Shown here: positions 10,196 through 22,039 of the stretch, piece after piece
Layout of the letters: the number at the start of each line of letters is the position of its first letter
How positions within the stretch are numbered: the first letter of the stretch is position 1
Assembly (NCBI RefSeq): GCF_001704415.2
Contig: NC_030831.1
Span: 47,600,134 to 47,664,133, forward strand
Direction: 5' to 3'
Source of the DNA: Capra hircus
Taxonomy: Eukaryota > Chordata > Mammalia > Artiodactyla > Bovidae
DNA length: 64,000 nt
The notes under the pieces: generated by a model
Seen by the model: the letters and a program-made list of their open reading frames with translations, nothing else
Database searches by the model: none
Told to the model about the DNA's origin: nothing
Made by a program: the position numbers and the translations under genes

Positions 10196-11750
10196 TTCAA
10201 AGTTAAGGACTTACCTTTTTGTCCCTGCATCCCCAAGGTCTAGCACAGTGCTTGTGAAGTAGTTGTTGAGCAGACGGAAGGCCCAGCACCTGCTCTCAAG
10301 TCTAGTGCAGGATGCAGAAACCAATGGGGGATCACAGAGCAGGAGCTCAGGCTAAGGAGGCTGCAGGGATAAGTGACCCCAGACCTCAGGTGCTTCCAGC
10401 AGCAAAGATTTCCCCCTACAGTCAAGAGCATTGCAGGTTGGCTGTGACCTTCACATCAGCACCAAGGAGGAAGAAGCAGGTGACATCCCAGAAAAGGAGG
10501 CCCCATGTCAGGGGGAAGAGAAATAGCAGAGCAACACGAGGGTTTGGGAAGCCTCTGCTCTGAAGTGACCCATGTCACTCCTACCTGCCTTTCATTGTCC
10601 CAGGTCTGACCCGGCCTGCCACCAGACAACCAGGAATGTCCTTCTCCCCAGGAAGGCTTGGGAAGGAGAGAGCAAACATCCAACCACAGTAGGAACCACC
10701 TTAGACACTGTGACAGCAAGACACTGGGGGCCTTAGTGATCCATCAGGGGCACAGCACTTCAGCTAAGTGGAGTATAAGAGCCCAGAGGAGTGTCCTTGA
10801 GTGACGACTGCTTGTGCTGGGTCCTGACCACTGGGAGGTGTCCCCAAGAGGCCGTGTGGAGACCTATGCAAGTTCCATGCTTCCAAGGATGGAAGAAGCA
10901 GCACCTTCTGAAACCAGTCAGATGCTGGGGAGTCACTGGTTCATTCCAGCCCAAGGGTGCCCAGTCTCAGAGGATGGCAGGCCTTTGTCACACGGCACTC
11001 ACATTCTCAATGTGAGGCTCAATGCTCACATCCCTCTCCCGGGGGTTGGGAGGGGACAGCCAAGGCTGGAGTCCAGCAGGGAGGCAGAGACACAGACCCT
11101 CTGCATGACCTGCCGGGAGACCACAGTTGTGCTCATCCCAGGCAAGCATATCAGTCACACCAGACACCTCCGTGCCCTCTTCCAAGGAGAACTGGCCAGT
11201 GTGGAGCCCCTGCTGCCCATACTGCCCGCTCTGTGCCGTGGGACCCCTGCTCCTGCCTGATGGGACCAGTGGGCATCACCCTTCCCGAGGGCAGACATGC
11301 CTTTGTGGGGACAGTGACCTGTGAAGACCTGGTGTGAGATGAGAGGGACCCACTCTTGGGGTTTTGAACCAGAGACTAGTGAGAAGTGGCCCGTGAGGGA
11401 GGTGGAGCGAGGCAGACTCACACTAAGCTGGCGGGATGAGGGAGCGCCATGCTGTCGGTGGAGGGAGACGACTGGAGAGGGTTCAGAGACGCAGAGAGAG
11501 AGAGACCGGAGACCACCCCTGCCTGGGCTGTGACAGATTTCAGTTCCCAATCCGGTTCAAACGTGACTCAACAAAGACCTTTTGCTCCTGGGTCAGGCTC
11601 TGCCTCTTCCAACCAAAAGAATCTAGCGTGGATACACCCCCCACACGTCAGGGCGTGAATCAGCTGGGAGTGGCACCGAGAAGCATAAGAAGTGCCAGCT
11701 GACATCTGACTTTTCCAGAACAGATGAAACCACGGAGGGAGGGGGCCTTT
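10196..11750. other. non-coding stretch, nothing recognised
   Basis: GC-moderate unique DNA. Several overlapping frames (10814-11337 plus, 11155-11550 minus) reach 126-148 codons in different phases over the same bases. That is expected in GC-rich DNA, and none shows a protein-family motif. Confidence 0.5.
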
Positions 11751-12014
11751 CAGTTCAGTTCAGTTCAGTTCAGTCACTCAGTCGTGTCCAAATCTGCGAC
11801 CCCATGAATCGCAGCACGCCAGGCCTCCCTGTCCATCACCAACTCCCAGAGTTCACTCAGACTCACGTCCATCGAGTCCGTGATACCATCCAGCCATCTC
11901 ATCCTCGGTCGTCCCCTTCTCCTCCTGCCCCCAATCCCTCTCAGCATCACAGTTTTTTCCAATGAGTCTACTCTTCTCATGAGGTGGCCAAAGTACTGGA
12001 GCTTCAGCTTTAGC
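11751..12014 (-). mobile_element. BovB LINE 3' end
   Basis: Starts with the (TTCAG)n-like tail at 11751-11775, then 'tcactcagtcgtgtcc', and continues through 'catccagccatctcatcc' to 'ggtggccaaagtactggagctt'. This is the reverse strand of the BovB ORF2 C-terminus plus short 3' UTR. The 80-codon minus frame (11774-12016) is that C-terminal coding region. Confidence 0.92.
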
Positions 12015-12229
12015 AAGAAGAAAAATTAAAATTTTGACATACATGCAGAATACAATGGCACCCTTTATAAATCTAAAGATACGTAAGTAAGGGACATTAA
12101 AGTGGACCGTAAATTTTATTAACAAAGTAGCCACTTTATTTATGTGTTTATAACCTACTGTAGACATGAAAAAGCTGAGGCTGGCAGTGGGACTATTAAT
12201 GTGGATACTTTTGCCCAAATAATAGTTTA

Positions 12230-13960
12230 TTTTTCTATCTTCCTTTTGTTGTAATTACGTCCATTTTTAGTTCCTACTCTTACTTATTTGTATCAGTCTT
12301 TGTTTTTCATCAATCTTGAAAAAGGATTGTCTATTATAACGGCCTTTAAAAAAGAAAATAAGCTTTTGGTTTTATGAATTAACTGTTTTTTGGTTTTCTA
12401 TTCAATTCATTTGAGCTTTCATGTTTATTAATTCTTTTTGTTTATTGTCTTTGGTTTTCTATTGTTACTCTCTATTGAATTTCTTGAGTTGAAATCTCAA
12501 GTTATTTATTTTCAGACTTGGTGTTTTCTAATTAATGGATCTAAGGCTTTAAATTATCTTCTGAATACCCACACTTGGTGTGTTTTGATATATTATGTTC
12601 TTGTATTTATTCTAATAATGTGTGATTCTCCTTGTGATCAACTCTTTAACATGACAATTATTTAGAGGACTCCATTATTTAAATGTCAGATGCACAGATT
12701 TTATTTTTGCCATCTCTTTGCAGATGATTTCTCATTTTATTGCATTATGATTAGTGAATATGACCTTTAGGTATCGTAGTCCTATTTTAAAATGTATTGA
12801 CATTTTACTTGTGACCTAACACACGCCAATTATGTGACTGTTTCATATATGTTTGGAAGGGGTTTGCATCCTCTGTTTGTTCAGTTCACAGCCTACATCT
12901 TTTATTTCATCAGCCTTGCTAATCATGTTAGTTGTTTCCTCTACACCTTTACTTGGTTGTCCTATTGCTCTAGCTTATATCTCCGTGATGCTGTATCATC
13001 TATTTCTCCCAGTGGCGGTGGTTTAGCGGCTAAGTCATGTCCACCTCTTGCGATCCCATGGACTGTAGCCCGCCAGGCTCCTCTGTCCATGGGATTCTCC
13101 AGGCAACAATACTGGAATGGGTTGCCATGGCCTCCTCCAGGGAATCTTCCCAACCCAGGGATCAAACTTGGGTCTCCCGCATTGCAGGCAGATGATTTAC
13201 CAACTGAGCTATGAGGGAAGCCCATTTCTCCTAGTAGTAGTATCAATTTTTGCTTTATTTATTTTTAATCTTTTTTGTTATGTGCATGATGGTTCATGAT
13301 TGTTTGATATCATCTTAATAGGGAGTTCCTTTCAACAATATAAAACATGTCTCTTTATTTTGTTTGCTGTTAATATTGCTTTTCCTGTTTCCATTCTATG
13401 AGACTTCCTTGATACACATCTTCACATCTTTCCTTTTGTTTTTAATGTTTCCATTAGCTTCATATGTGTATCTTTCTGGAAAAATTTATGAAACTGGATT
13501 TTTAAACAATCAATTTGAGAGTTTAACTCATTCACAAGTATTATGATTGCTGATATATTTAGAGCTATTTATATAATGCCTCTATGCATATTCTATTTAT
13601 CATGCTTCTCATTTGGTTTGTACCTATTTTTCTGCCTTTGGTAATTTGAGCAATCTTCATTTGATTCTATTTTTTCTAATATGTTTAAAGTTATACTGTT
13701 TCTAATTTTCTAGTGCTTATTCTTAACATTCTGTCAGCAATACTTTGCATTTACATAATACTTACGAATGTTCAGTATCTATATTCACCCCTAACTCAAA
13801 CTAAGAACAAATTAACTGCCTCCCCCTCTGTTCTTCCCTCATCACCTCCACCCTATATTCCATGTTTGATAGTATGCGAAATTTTTGTTCCGGTTTTCAC
13901 TTTTAAAGCATTTTTTAGAATAAGCCACAAGTTTTACTAATTTCTTTTCACTTTTTTGTG
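12230..13960 (-). mobile_element. old L1M ORF2 fragment, decayed, split by a SINE
   Basis: T-rich text characteristic of antisense L1 ORF2: 'attgcattatgattagtgaatatg', 'cttgtgacctaacaca', 'tgtttcatatatg', and beyond the SINE 'gagtttaactcattcacaagtattatgattgctgat'. No intact reading frame remains. Confidence 0.6.
13014..13223 (-). mobile_element. Bov-tA SINE with target-site duplication
   Basis: Inserted in the antisense L1M. Target-site duplication ATTTCTCCCAGT (13002-13013) and ATTTCTCCTAGT (13224-13235), 11 of 12 identical. The head reads 'ctgagctatgagggaagccc' at the right end. Confidence 0.93.
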
Positions 13961-14690
13961 TCTTCCCTATAGATTCGTTATTTGGTATTTGGTTGCATGT
14001 GTGATATTCACTAATGGGGACCCATCTCAATTTTATTCAGATACACTTTGAGGAAAAACAATTACATGCTCTCATCCTACACACATTGAGAGTTATTTGA
14101 AAGGGTTTAGAAAGTGATTCCATGAAGGAAAATATATTATTTTGTCCACTCTATCATCTAGGAAAGTTTGGCATTGTTTCACAAAAAGTTCACAAAACCA
14201 TTAAAATGTATTTTTCTTTCAGGTAAAAGAAAGTCCACAGGGAATCAGTCCAGGTCTAGCGTGGCTACTGCATGGTGTCAGGAACTTAGCCTTATTCTGT
14301 CGTCGTTTCACAGAACATGGCCTCTGTTCCCAAAACTACCTCCTTGTTCAATATGGCTGCTGGGACTCCAACCATCACCTCTCCATCAAGGCAGCAGGAA
14401 AGAAGGCAGATAATAAAGGGTACCCCATCCTTTCAAGGAGACTTCCCAGAATATAATAACTCTATTTATAAGTTATGCCTAGCTGCCAAGGAGGTTAAGA
14501 AATGAGGATGACTATGTGCCTACATTAGGGCATATCAAGTGAAATTTAAGAATAGCAGGAATCAATAGAAGGTCCTAAAATGTTGTAGAGAATAGAATAA
14601 GATCACATTAAAAATAAAGGGTCACATTCAAGTGACTTGGAATTAAATATCTACAACAATACTGGAAGTTAAAAGAAACAGATGTAATAC
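13961..14690. other. A/T-rich non-coding stretch, probably decayed LINE DNA
   Basis: No gene. The piece around 14317-14400 ('aatatggctgctgggactccaaccatcac') resembles an old L1 3' UTR segment, but I cannot assign it securely. Confidence 0.35.
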
Positions 14691-14694
14691 CTTT

Positions 14695-15010
14695 AAAAGC
14701 CTGTGGGGATGAGTACCTATCATATAACACTGAGAACTATATTCAATGTCTTCTGATAACCTATAATGGAAAAGACTCTGAGAAGAATATATACACATAT
14801 CACGTGTGTGCTAAGTCATTTAAATCGTGTCCAACTCTTTGGACACTCTTACAGACCCTATGGACTGTAGCCCACCAGTCTTCTCTGTCCATGGGATACT
14901 CCAGGCGAGAATGCTGGAGTGGGTTGCCATGCCCTATGTGTATATATCTAAATCTCTTTGCTGAAACTAACAGAACATTGTATATCAATTACAATTTTTT
15001 TTTAATCTGT
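14695..15010 (+). mobile_element. cetartiodactyl L1 3' end, split by a SINE
   Basis: 'aacactgagaactatattcaatgtctt', 'gataacctataatggaaaag' and, after the SINE, 'aatctctttgctgaaactaacagaacattgtatatcaattac' form the 3' terminal segment of an L1, followed by a T/A-rich end. Confidence 0.65.
14803..14935 (-). mobile_element. Bov-A monomer (truncated Bov SINE)
   Basis: Contains only the BovB-derived Bov-A unit ('gtgctaagtcatttaaatcgtgtcc' to 'ctggagtgggttgccatgcc') and lacks the tRNA-like head. It interrupts the L1 3' end. Confidence 0.85.
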
Positions 15011-16100
15011 GAGAAAATGCTCTTCAACTGAGAATTCTTTATCCTATCATACCCTCCAGTGAGAGGTTTTGTTGGTTTTTTTTTTTTCATCTTTCATAGG
15101 AGGCTACTGAATGATGGAGTTCACCAAAATGAAGAAGTAAACCAAGGAAAAGAAAGACATGGGATCCACGAAACAGGAACCCGACCAAGTAAAGAAATGA
15201 AAAAAACTTTCAGGGTAATAGCTGATACAATAGTCAGCACATTTGAACATTACTAAGAAGAGCTTTTCATGCTTGTAGGAGAATTTGAATATGGGTTAAC
15301 AATTTTGTGCTAACAGGTATATAAAACTAAGGAAATAAAAATGAAAACCAGCATGAATCCGGAGGGAAGAAAAAAAGAATTATAATCATAACACACCACA
15401 TGTCTTAGCTGTGAATAATATTATATAGTCATATTAACGTAAGCATCCAGTAGTGATTTTCACCAAAACTTGTGATAGAACTATATTGGAGGATGGGGGA
15501 AGGATAAGTGTACGTGTTTGTGAGGGAGGAAATATGCAGAGAGAGCTAAAAGCTAACATTCCATAGTCAAAAGTCAACAGATAATTCCTAAAACTGAGAA
15601 ATCATGAAATAGCTGCATATACAAGAAACTGAGAAATAAAGACGTAAATAGCAGAAGAAATAGCCAGAACTATTGAGAGTTTTGTTGTGAAGAGTAAGAA
15701 TTTATAATGGAGAGAGGCAGAGTAGCAAAGTGGCCTTTTATTCCCAGTAATACTTTTTGTCTATATAAATATAACAATATAAATCAAATATATTTAGATA
15801 AATATATTAACACCAGGCAATTTGGGGTTACTTTCCCTTGGTTGGCAGGGGAGGTAATGGGGAAAGGAAGGCATCTTACACACTAGCCAAATACAATAAT
15901 TCTTCCAAAGAAGAATTGGAAGGCTGGTAAATGTTCTGAGTCCGTACTTGTCTGATATGGCTTCATTTTACCTCACACTTGAATGATAATTTATGTTCAA
16001 AGCCATTTCCCCTCAGAGCTTGGAAAATATTGCTTCATTATTTTCTTGTATCCAATTTTGCTGATGAGCAGTATGGGATCAATCCAGTTCTTATTCCTAC
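15011..16100. other. A/T-rich non-coding stretch, origin unclear
   Basis: A/T-rich with a T run (15076-15088) and several A runs. Probably old LINE-derived DNA, but no diagnostic segment is clear enough to name. No gene seen. Confidence 0.4.
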
Positions 16101-16560
16101 GTGTAGTGAGTTGAATAGTGTCCCCCCAACCCCACAAAAAAAAACATGTCCATGTCGTAACCCCCAGCACCTGTGAACATGGCCTTCTTTGGAAAAACAA
16201 TGCGTGCAGATACAATTAAGAATCTTGAGATCTTTCACGATAGACCTACCCAGAGACTAGCATCCTTCCAAGAAGGAAAAAGAACACAGAGAAGGCAGCC
16301 ATGTGAAGATGGGAGCCGAGGCTGGAGGGAGGCAGCCGCAAGCCGAGAATGCCAAGGGTCTCCAGGAGCCGTGAGAGCCAGCAGACACATGGACGGGATT
16401 CTCCCACAGAAACCCCAAAAGGAACCAAGGCTGCCAACACCTTGCTTCCCGACTTCTGAACTCCAGAACTGTGATCCTTACGGTTCATTACAACTGTGAT
16501 GTTCTAAGCCATCCAGGGTGTCACGCTTTGTTATAGCAGCCCTTAGAATCTCATAGACAT
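16101..16560 (+). mobile_element. ERVL-MaLR solo LTR (MLT1-like)
   Basis: Typical LTR text in forward orientation: 'gagttgaatagtgtcccccc', 'ccccagcacctgtgaacatggcc', 'gaaggcagccatgtgaagatgg', 'ccaacaccttgcttcccgacttctgaactccagaactgtg', ending near 'gttatagcagcccttagaa'. No internal retroviral genes adjoin it. Confidence 0.75.
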
Positions 16561-17089
16561 CATGTCATTCTTTCCCTCTCTAGGCTTTGGGGACTTCCCC
16601 AGCATCTGCAGTGTTCTAAAATCTCACTGTAACATGGCTATGTTTGCGGCATTTAACATTGTGCTGGCCATGCAACAGCCCTTTAAGTCTTAGGGCTTGT
16701 GTCTTTCTTTGGTTCTAGAAAGTATTCCTTCCATAGAATTGCCTCTCCTTCATTATGCCTACTTTTCCTTTTGGTCCTCCTCACTTACGTGTTGTCTGTG
16801 TTGATGAGCTTTTCTTTCATACTTTCTGTCTCCTTACCTTTTGTACTGCATCCCTGGAGAAACACTTGCCTTGATGTTTCGGCAGTTTTTCTTCCTTCTT
16901 TTGTTCTCATTTTGCACTTCTGTCCAACAATTCTGAGATTTTTAAAATTTCAACCAACAAAATTTTAATGTCCATGATCTCTAGTTTTCTGATTATATAA
17001 ATCCAGAAGCCCTACATGTTTTAGAGAATATTTTTGGTGGGAAGAAAGTTACATGTGTCCTCAAAATGCCTTCACCTGGTACCTTCTTT

Positions 17090-17296
17090 GCATGCATGCT
17101 AAGTTGTTTCAGCCGTGTCCGACTCTGTAGACCGCCAGGCTGCTCTGTCCATGAGATTCTCCAGGCAAGAATACTGGAGTGGATTGCCATGCCCTCCTCC
17201 AGGGGATCTTCCCAATCCAGGGACTGAACCCACATCTCTTACAACTCTTGGATTGGTGGGTGAGTTCTTTATCACTAGCGCCACCTGGGAAGCCCA
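17090..17296 (-). mobile_element. Bov-tA SINE with target-site duplication and CTCF-like word
   Basis: Target-site duplication GTACCTTCTTT (17079-17089) and GTACCCTCTTT (17297-17307), 10 of 11 identical. On the minus strand the head reads CCCAGGTGGCGCTAGTG (17274-17290), which resembles the 3' part of the CTCF consensus. This SINE subtype could therefore carry a ready-made weak CTCF site (inference). Confidence 0.93.
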
Positions 17297-17384
17297 GTAC
17301 CCTCTTTAGACCTTAGTCTAGAACTTATCTTCTGATTCTGATATTTGCTGCTGATTCTGATATTTAATTGCATCCTTGCAAGGA

Positions 17385-17590
17385 TCCAGGGAATTTGCTG
17401 AGCACTTAATTGTCTTATTGAATATCCACAGCAAGCCATAGGATATAAATATGAATAACCCCATTTAATAGATGTGCAAGCTAAGGCAGGTAAGAGTTAC
17501 TTGCCTCTGATCTTAACAGAGCTAGCCAGCAGTCAGATGGAATTTGAATCTAGGTATGGCTGACTCCAGAATCCAAGCCCTCTTAAATTA
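17385..17590 (+). repeat. MIR SINE
   Basis: 'gctgagcacttaattgtcttattgaatatcc', 'ccccatttaatagatgtgcaagctaagg', 'agctagccagcagtcagatggaatttgaatctagg' and 'ctgactccagaatccaagccct' follow the MIR order from centre to 3' end. Confidence 0.75.
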
Positions 17591-18859
17591 TGTTTCAGAT
17601 GTCATGTCCCATTTCTAGATATCAGTTAGGTATTTGTTAAAGGAGATTAGTGTAGAGCAGTAGTCCCAACTGGGCCTCTCGCAGGTGCTCACAGAAGCCT
17701 GGAGAGGGACACACTGGAGGCATGGTCCTGGGTCCCTGGGAATTGGGGTGGGGTGAAGAGGCGGGTGGGATACCCAACATGCTCAGGGTCAGAGGCAGAA
17801 GCTGGAATACCCCCCTCTCCTGTCTGAACCACTCGCCAGGCAGGCACAGGGAAAGCACTAAAAGGCGGAGCAGGAAGACTGAGAGCAGAATGGGGAGGGG
17901 GTGGCAGCCCCCTGAGGCCTGAGCAACCCCAGAGCTGGTGCCCCGGGGGCAGCCCTGTTCTTCACCTTCTGGCATCTGGAGATTTGTTTAAAATGACTGG
18001 CCTGCCCCCTCTTCCAGCCCCACCAGAGAATCTTGATCTTATTCAAATGAATGAAACATGGGAAGAGAGTGGGAAGAAGGGAAGGCCCTTCAGAACACAT
18101 CCACAGCCCGGTTCGACCATACAGCAGTGGGGAGGTGAGCCAGTCCGAATATCTCCTCCATCCCCCTTTACTAGTAAGGAGCCAAGGCCAGAAGAAGGGA
18201 CACCAAGGCTCACCAGGTCCCCTTCGGGCTCCACCCTGAATCAAATCCCTAGGAGGGTGCCTTCGCTGTAGTGGGTATCCCTCTGTGCAGAGACAAATGG
18301 GGGAGTGAAATCAGCTTATCAGACCCTGTTTTTCAAACTCAAGTCCCATTTCCCTATTGACCCACAGGAACATCTTGGAGATCGTTAATCTTCATTTCTG
18401 ATTGATTTTCTATCAATATTTCCCTGCCTCCCCCCACCCCAGCCTTTCCATCAGGTGGTTAATGAGCTGTAAACAAACACTTGAATGTGGGAGGTGGGTG
18501 GTTTTCCAAGAAGTCTTTTGAATAGTGGCTCAACCTTGGCGACTCAAACACACAAGCGGCACCCTCTGGTTCTCCTATAGGTGGGTGGGCGTGTTTAGCT
18601 TTTCTCACTGGGGCGTCTCCAAGACTAATGAAGTGAGGACAGTCCCTCCCCTTCCTGGGGAGGGAGTTAAGTGGCAACTACCCAAGTTGAAAGCAGTGCA
18701 TTGAACAAGCCAAAACCTCTCTCCTAGGCCTCTCACCTTCCCATAGCTGCTTCTCCCACTTAGGGGCTCCAGAAGAAGCAACTACACAGGAAGTGGCCAA
18801 ATCCAGGAGTACAGGGTAGGCAAGTTTGCCTCCTGGCACCCAGAGTTAGCTGGGATTGA

Positions 18860-19046
18860 GCACAGGAGGAGGAGGAGGGCACGACAGAAGATGAGATGAT
18901 TGGATGGCATCACCGACAGGATGGACATGAGTTTGAGCAAGCTCCGCGAGTTGGCGATGGACAGGGAAGCCTTGTGTGCTGCAGTCCACGGGGGTCGCAA
19001 AGAGTCAGATGCAACTGTGCAACGGAACTAAACTGAACTGACTGAG
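18860..19046 (+). mobile_element. BovB LINE 3' end
   Basis: 'gacagaagatgagatgattggatggcatcaccgac', 'atgagtttgagcaagctccg' and 'aaagagtcagatgcaactg' belong to the BovB ORF2 C-terminus and 3' UTR. It ends in AACTAAACTGAACTGACTGA. 5'-truncated. Confidence 0.9.
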
Positions 19047-19429
19047 CCCAGAAAGTTCCAACCTGCTCTTTCCCAGGGTTGGGGAGCCCTGGGTGGGGCA
19101 TCTCGGGGGTGTCCCAGGTACCAGAGGTTGAAGACGAGCCTGACTCCACAATCTGGCCTCGGGGCACCCTGAGGATGTCACTCAAGACCACTCACCTGGG
19201 GAGGGGGTCTCAGATTTCTCACCCATCAGATGTGGTGAATCATTCCTTCTCTGCTTACCTCCCCCGTGTGTTCTGGGCACCCTGGAACAGAAGGTTTGGG
19301 AGACGTCTAGAGGAGTTACAGATGTCAGAGAGGTGACTGTCCTTCCCTCGGCCACGGGGGTCCCCATCTGTCCACCCCACCCGCCAAAGCCCGGGAGTTT
19401 TTCCGCAGCCTGCCTGAACGTTAACACGC

Positions 19430-19730
19430 AGGGAAAACTTCAAGGAAAACATACAGCTGATAAAAATTTAATGCTATATGTAACAAAGCAGAATGAATAT
19501 TTAATCCGTGCTTTTATGCGAAACCACATAACCAACCGGCCCCACGCGGCGGCGAGGGCGGCGCGGCCCCTCCCGGCTCGCGGCGCCCCGCGCCGGCAGC
19601 GAAGCAGTTAAGCTGCTGGCAACAAGCAGCTCCTAATAAACACTCGGCTAATTCTGTAGGAAAAGCACTAATTAGAAAAGCAATAATAATCGGTGTAATT
19701 GCTCTAAATTACCCTCCTAACAGAGAAACT
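19430..19730. promoter_or_regulatory. candidate conserved non-coding element beside a CpG island
   Basis: Two A/T-rich blocks (19435-19532 and 19600-19720) flank a short GC-rich block. They are packed with possible homeodomain words: GCTAATTCTG, CACTAATTAGAAAAG, GCAATAATAAT, GGTGTAATTGCTCTAAATTA, and AAATTTAATGC. No repeat signature is visible. Closeness to a CpG island and to CTCF-like motifs suggests a distal enhancer or developmental promoter. Conservation is not demonstrated. Confidence 0.4.
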
Positions 19731-19809
19731 GCGCTCGGAGCCGGGAACGCAGCTGCCGCCGCCCAGCCCAACCCCGCGCCCGGCGCCGGCACTCGCGGCC
19801 CCACGCCGT

Positions 19810-19829
19810 GCTGCCCCCTGGTGGCCGCC
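19810..19829 (-). promoter_or_regulatory. CTCF-like binding motif
   Basis: On the minus strand it reads GGCCACCAGGGGGCAGC, a near-perfect match to the known CTCF core, inside the CpG island. Confidence 0.6.
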
Positions 19830-19882
19830 GCGCGCCGCGCCAGCCAGGCCTGGAGGCACCGCCCCCGCCAACCCCGGCGCTC

Positions 19883-19900
19883 GGGCGCCCCCTGGTGTCC
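19883..19900 (-). promoter_or_regulatory. CTCF-like binding motif
   Basis: On the minus strand it reads GGACACCAGGGGGCGCCC, a strong CTCF core match in the same orientation as the motif about 70 bp upstream. Confidence 0.6.
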
Positions 19901-20049
19901 GCGTCGCCGCGCAGCGCTGCGTGCTCGGGGCAGGGGGCCCGGGAACCGGAAGAGCGCTTCTGCTTCGACTTTCTCCGCTCTCCGCTCTCGCGTTAGGGAC
20001 CCATCACACGGGCCTCGCTCGAGGAAGAAGAGAATGAGGTCAAAATGAT

Positions 20050-20840
20050 ATTGGAATGAGGAGGCCTCTGAAGAGACCTCAGGATGGTGTGGAATTGGGG
20101 GAGTGGGCTTCGAACAGACAAGTTCTGAGAATCGGGACCTTCCTCAAAGTGGGAGCGCAGGATTCCAGGGGAGAGGGCAGGACAGCCTGTGAGAGCCCGG
20201 CCTCCCTGGAGCCATCGGCGAACCCTGGATGGGAGGGCCGGCTTTTTGATCCGGCCTGAAATGTACAGGGTGCGGCGGGGTCCTTCTGGTGGGTTTATGG
20301 AGCCCTGACAGGTTTGCCTCAGAAATCATGCCGCTCCCTGAGTGAAGCGCTCCCGGGGTCAGCCATGGTTTTCCGGAGTGACGTGGGGCCCCGGCCTGTG
20401 TGTCTCTCCCAGCCCTCCTCAGACCAAAGCCCGTGCCCTGTCCTGTGGTCAGGCTCTCCGCTCAGTCCCCTCTTGGCCCCGCTCCCCACACTTTGGGGGC
20501 TGCCGGGCGGCGGGCTTACGTCAGTGATGCTCCATGAACACGCCGGAAGCCAGCTTGGAGGGGAACAGAGCACCCTCTGGGTATAAACCTGTGACCGAAG
20601 GTGCCTGCAAGAAGCAGGGGCCTCCGGAGCTTAGGGGACAAGCACGCTGCTGGCTAGGGGTCAGGGAAGACCTCGGGAGGAGGCCCCGGTCGTTTGGATG
20701 GATTCTGGCACCGGCCTCCCCTCAGCACGGGGACTGCAGGGGTATGCACCAAAAAAGCCCAAACACTGCTCCGCTGGCCCCCAGCCCTCATCACCAGAGC
20801 CCACCCCATCGTCTTCTGTTTTTAAACTGAGCCAAGGGGG
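20050..20840. other. GC-rich non-coding stretch downstream of the CpG island
   Basis: No exon signature that I can support. Overlapping frames on both strands are explained by GC-richness. Confidence 0.4.
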
Positions 20841-20847
20841 GAAGATT

Positions 20848-21020
20848 GAAAGTGGGAGGCGAAGGGGACGACAGAGGATGAGATGGCTGGATGGCATCAC
20901 CGACTCAATGGACATGAGTTTGAGCGGACTCCGGGAGTTGCTGATGGACAGGGAGGCCTGCGTGCTGCGGTCCCTGGGGTCGCAGAGCCGGCCACGACTG
21001 AGCGACTGTGCTGAACTGAA
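20848..21020 (+). mobile_element. BovB LINE 3' end
   Basis: 'gaggcgaaggggacgacagaggatgagatggctgg' type text through 'ggagttgctgatggacagggaggcctg', ending at CTGAACTGAA. 5'-truncated to about 170 bp and GC-shifted by decay. Confidence 0.9.
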
Positions 21021-21484
21021 GGGCGAGGCAGGGTGAAGGGGGCCGCCCCTCCCGCCTCACAGCTGCCCCCACAGCTGTCTCCGCTCGACCTCTAGTCCCT
21101 GAAGCTCGTGCCCCTCCTGCCTCCTCCCCTCCAGCTTGGCACCCGCAGGAGTTCGGTCTCAAAGGAAACCTGAGGACCAAGGAGCGAGGGGGCCCGCCTG
21201 CCGACCTCCACTCACCATCTCACCTCCAGGCCTCACCCTGCCGTTCTCCGCTCCTCTGTCCAGCGAACTCCTCCCTGTCCTTGTCTCACTGGGACAGTTC
21301 CCACCCCAGGAAGCCTCCTCTCCCTGCTGCAGGCAGAGGCGGTCTGACGCCCTCCCCACAGCTCCCAGCTGACTTCATGTAGCACTCATCCCATCGTCAT
21401 CTGTCTCCTTGTTCCTCCTGCAGGAGCCACAGGCAACAGGAGAGCCCCAGGCTCTCTCTCACCCCCCGGACCTGGCCTCATTCT

Positions 21485-21600
21485 GTCCATGTGCTGATTT
21501 TACAGATGAGCAAACTGAGGCTCCGAGCCAACAGCTAGAAACACCCAGTGAGTCAGAGCCAGAGGAGAAACCTGGGTTCCCCCGCTGGCTCTGTGGCTTC
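21485..21600 (+). repeat. MIR SINE fragment
   Basis: 'gattttacagatgagcaaactgaggctccgag', 'gagtcagagccagaggagaaacctggg' is the MIR centre and 3' side in plus orientation. Confidence 0.6.
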
Positions 21601-21690
21601 CTCTCTCAAAGGGCGTCACCACCTAAGGTCCAGGGCAGGCCCCGGGGGCAGCCAGGTGGCCGCATCTCCATGGAAGATTGCTGAGAAGGG

Positions 21691-21718
21691 CCCCCGATGA
21701 GGGACCCCCGATGAGGGA
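21691..21718 (+). repeat. 14-bp tandem duplication
   Basis: CCCCCGATGAGGGA occurs twice head-to-tail (21691-21704 and 21705-21718), immediately before the CA-rich region. Confidence 0.85.
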
Positions 21719-21725
21719 CCCCTGG

Positions 21726-21940
21726 ATACACGTGCACACACTCACATACAGAGGTACACAGAAACACACACACAGATACACTGACACACATACAGACAGA
21801 TACATACAGGCACACACACAGATCCACAGACACACACATACTCACATACAACAGGCACACATATACACAAAGACACACAGAGACACACACACAGGCCCAC
21901 ATACACACACAGAGATACACAGACACACACAGGCAGTGAC
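21726..21940 (+). repeat. CA-rich degenerate microsatellite
   Basis: About 215 bp of ACACAC/ATACACA/GACACACA words without a strict period. The minus-strand frames of 107-146 codons here (Cys/Val/Ser-rich) and the plus-strand Thr/His-rich frame are translations of this repeat. Confidence 0.85.
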
Positions 21941-22039
21941 ATTTCCAAGGAGGTCTGTGGGCACAGCTCACCTCTGGACCATTGCAGAAGCCTCCGATTA
22001 GCCGGCCCCCCCCCATCTGCGCCCCCTCTGCTAGCACAC

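Larger units (their letters stand above)
19536..20030. promoter_or_regulatory. CpG island, candidate promoter
   Basis: Dense CpG runs (19540-19602 and 19730-19995, for example GGCGGCGAGGGCGGCGCGG) in a window otherwise poor in CpG. The island contains two CTCF-like motifs and lies next to an A/T-rich putative enhancer. Frames crossing it (19333-19611, 19808-20048) are Ala/Arg/Pro-rich and unsupported. It could be the start of a non-coding RNA or of a gene whose exons lie outside the window. Confidence 0.6.

Noticed and set aside
21726..21940. Possible CRISPR-like or regularly spaced repeat array
   Set aside because: No constant repeat/spacer period. It is a degenerate CA-type microsatellite in a mammalian genome.
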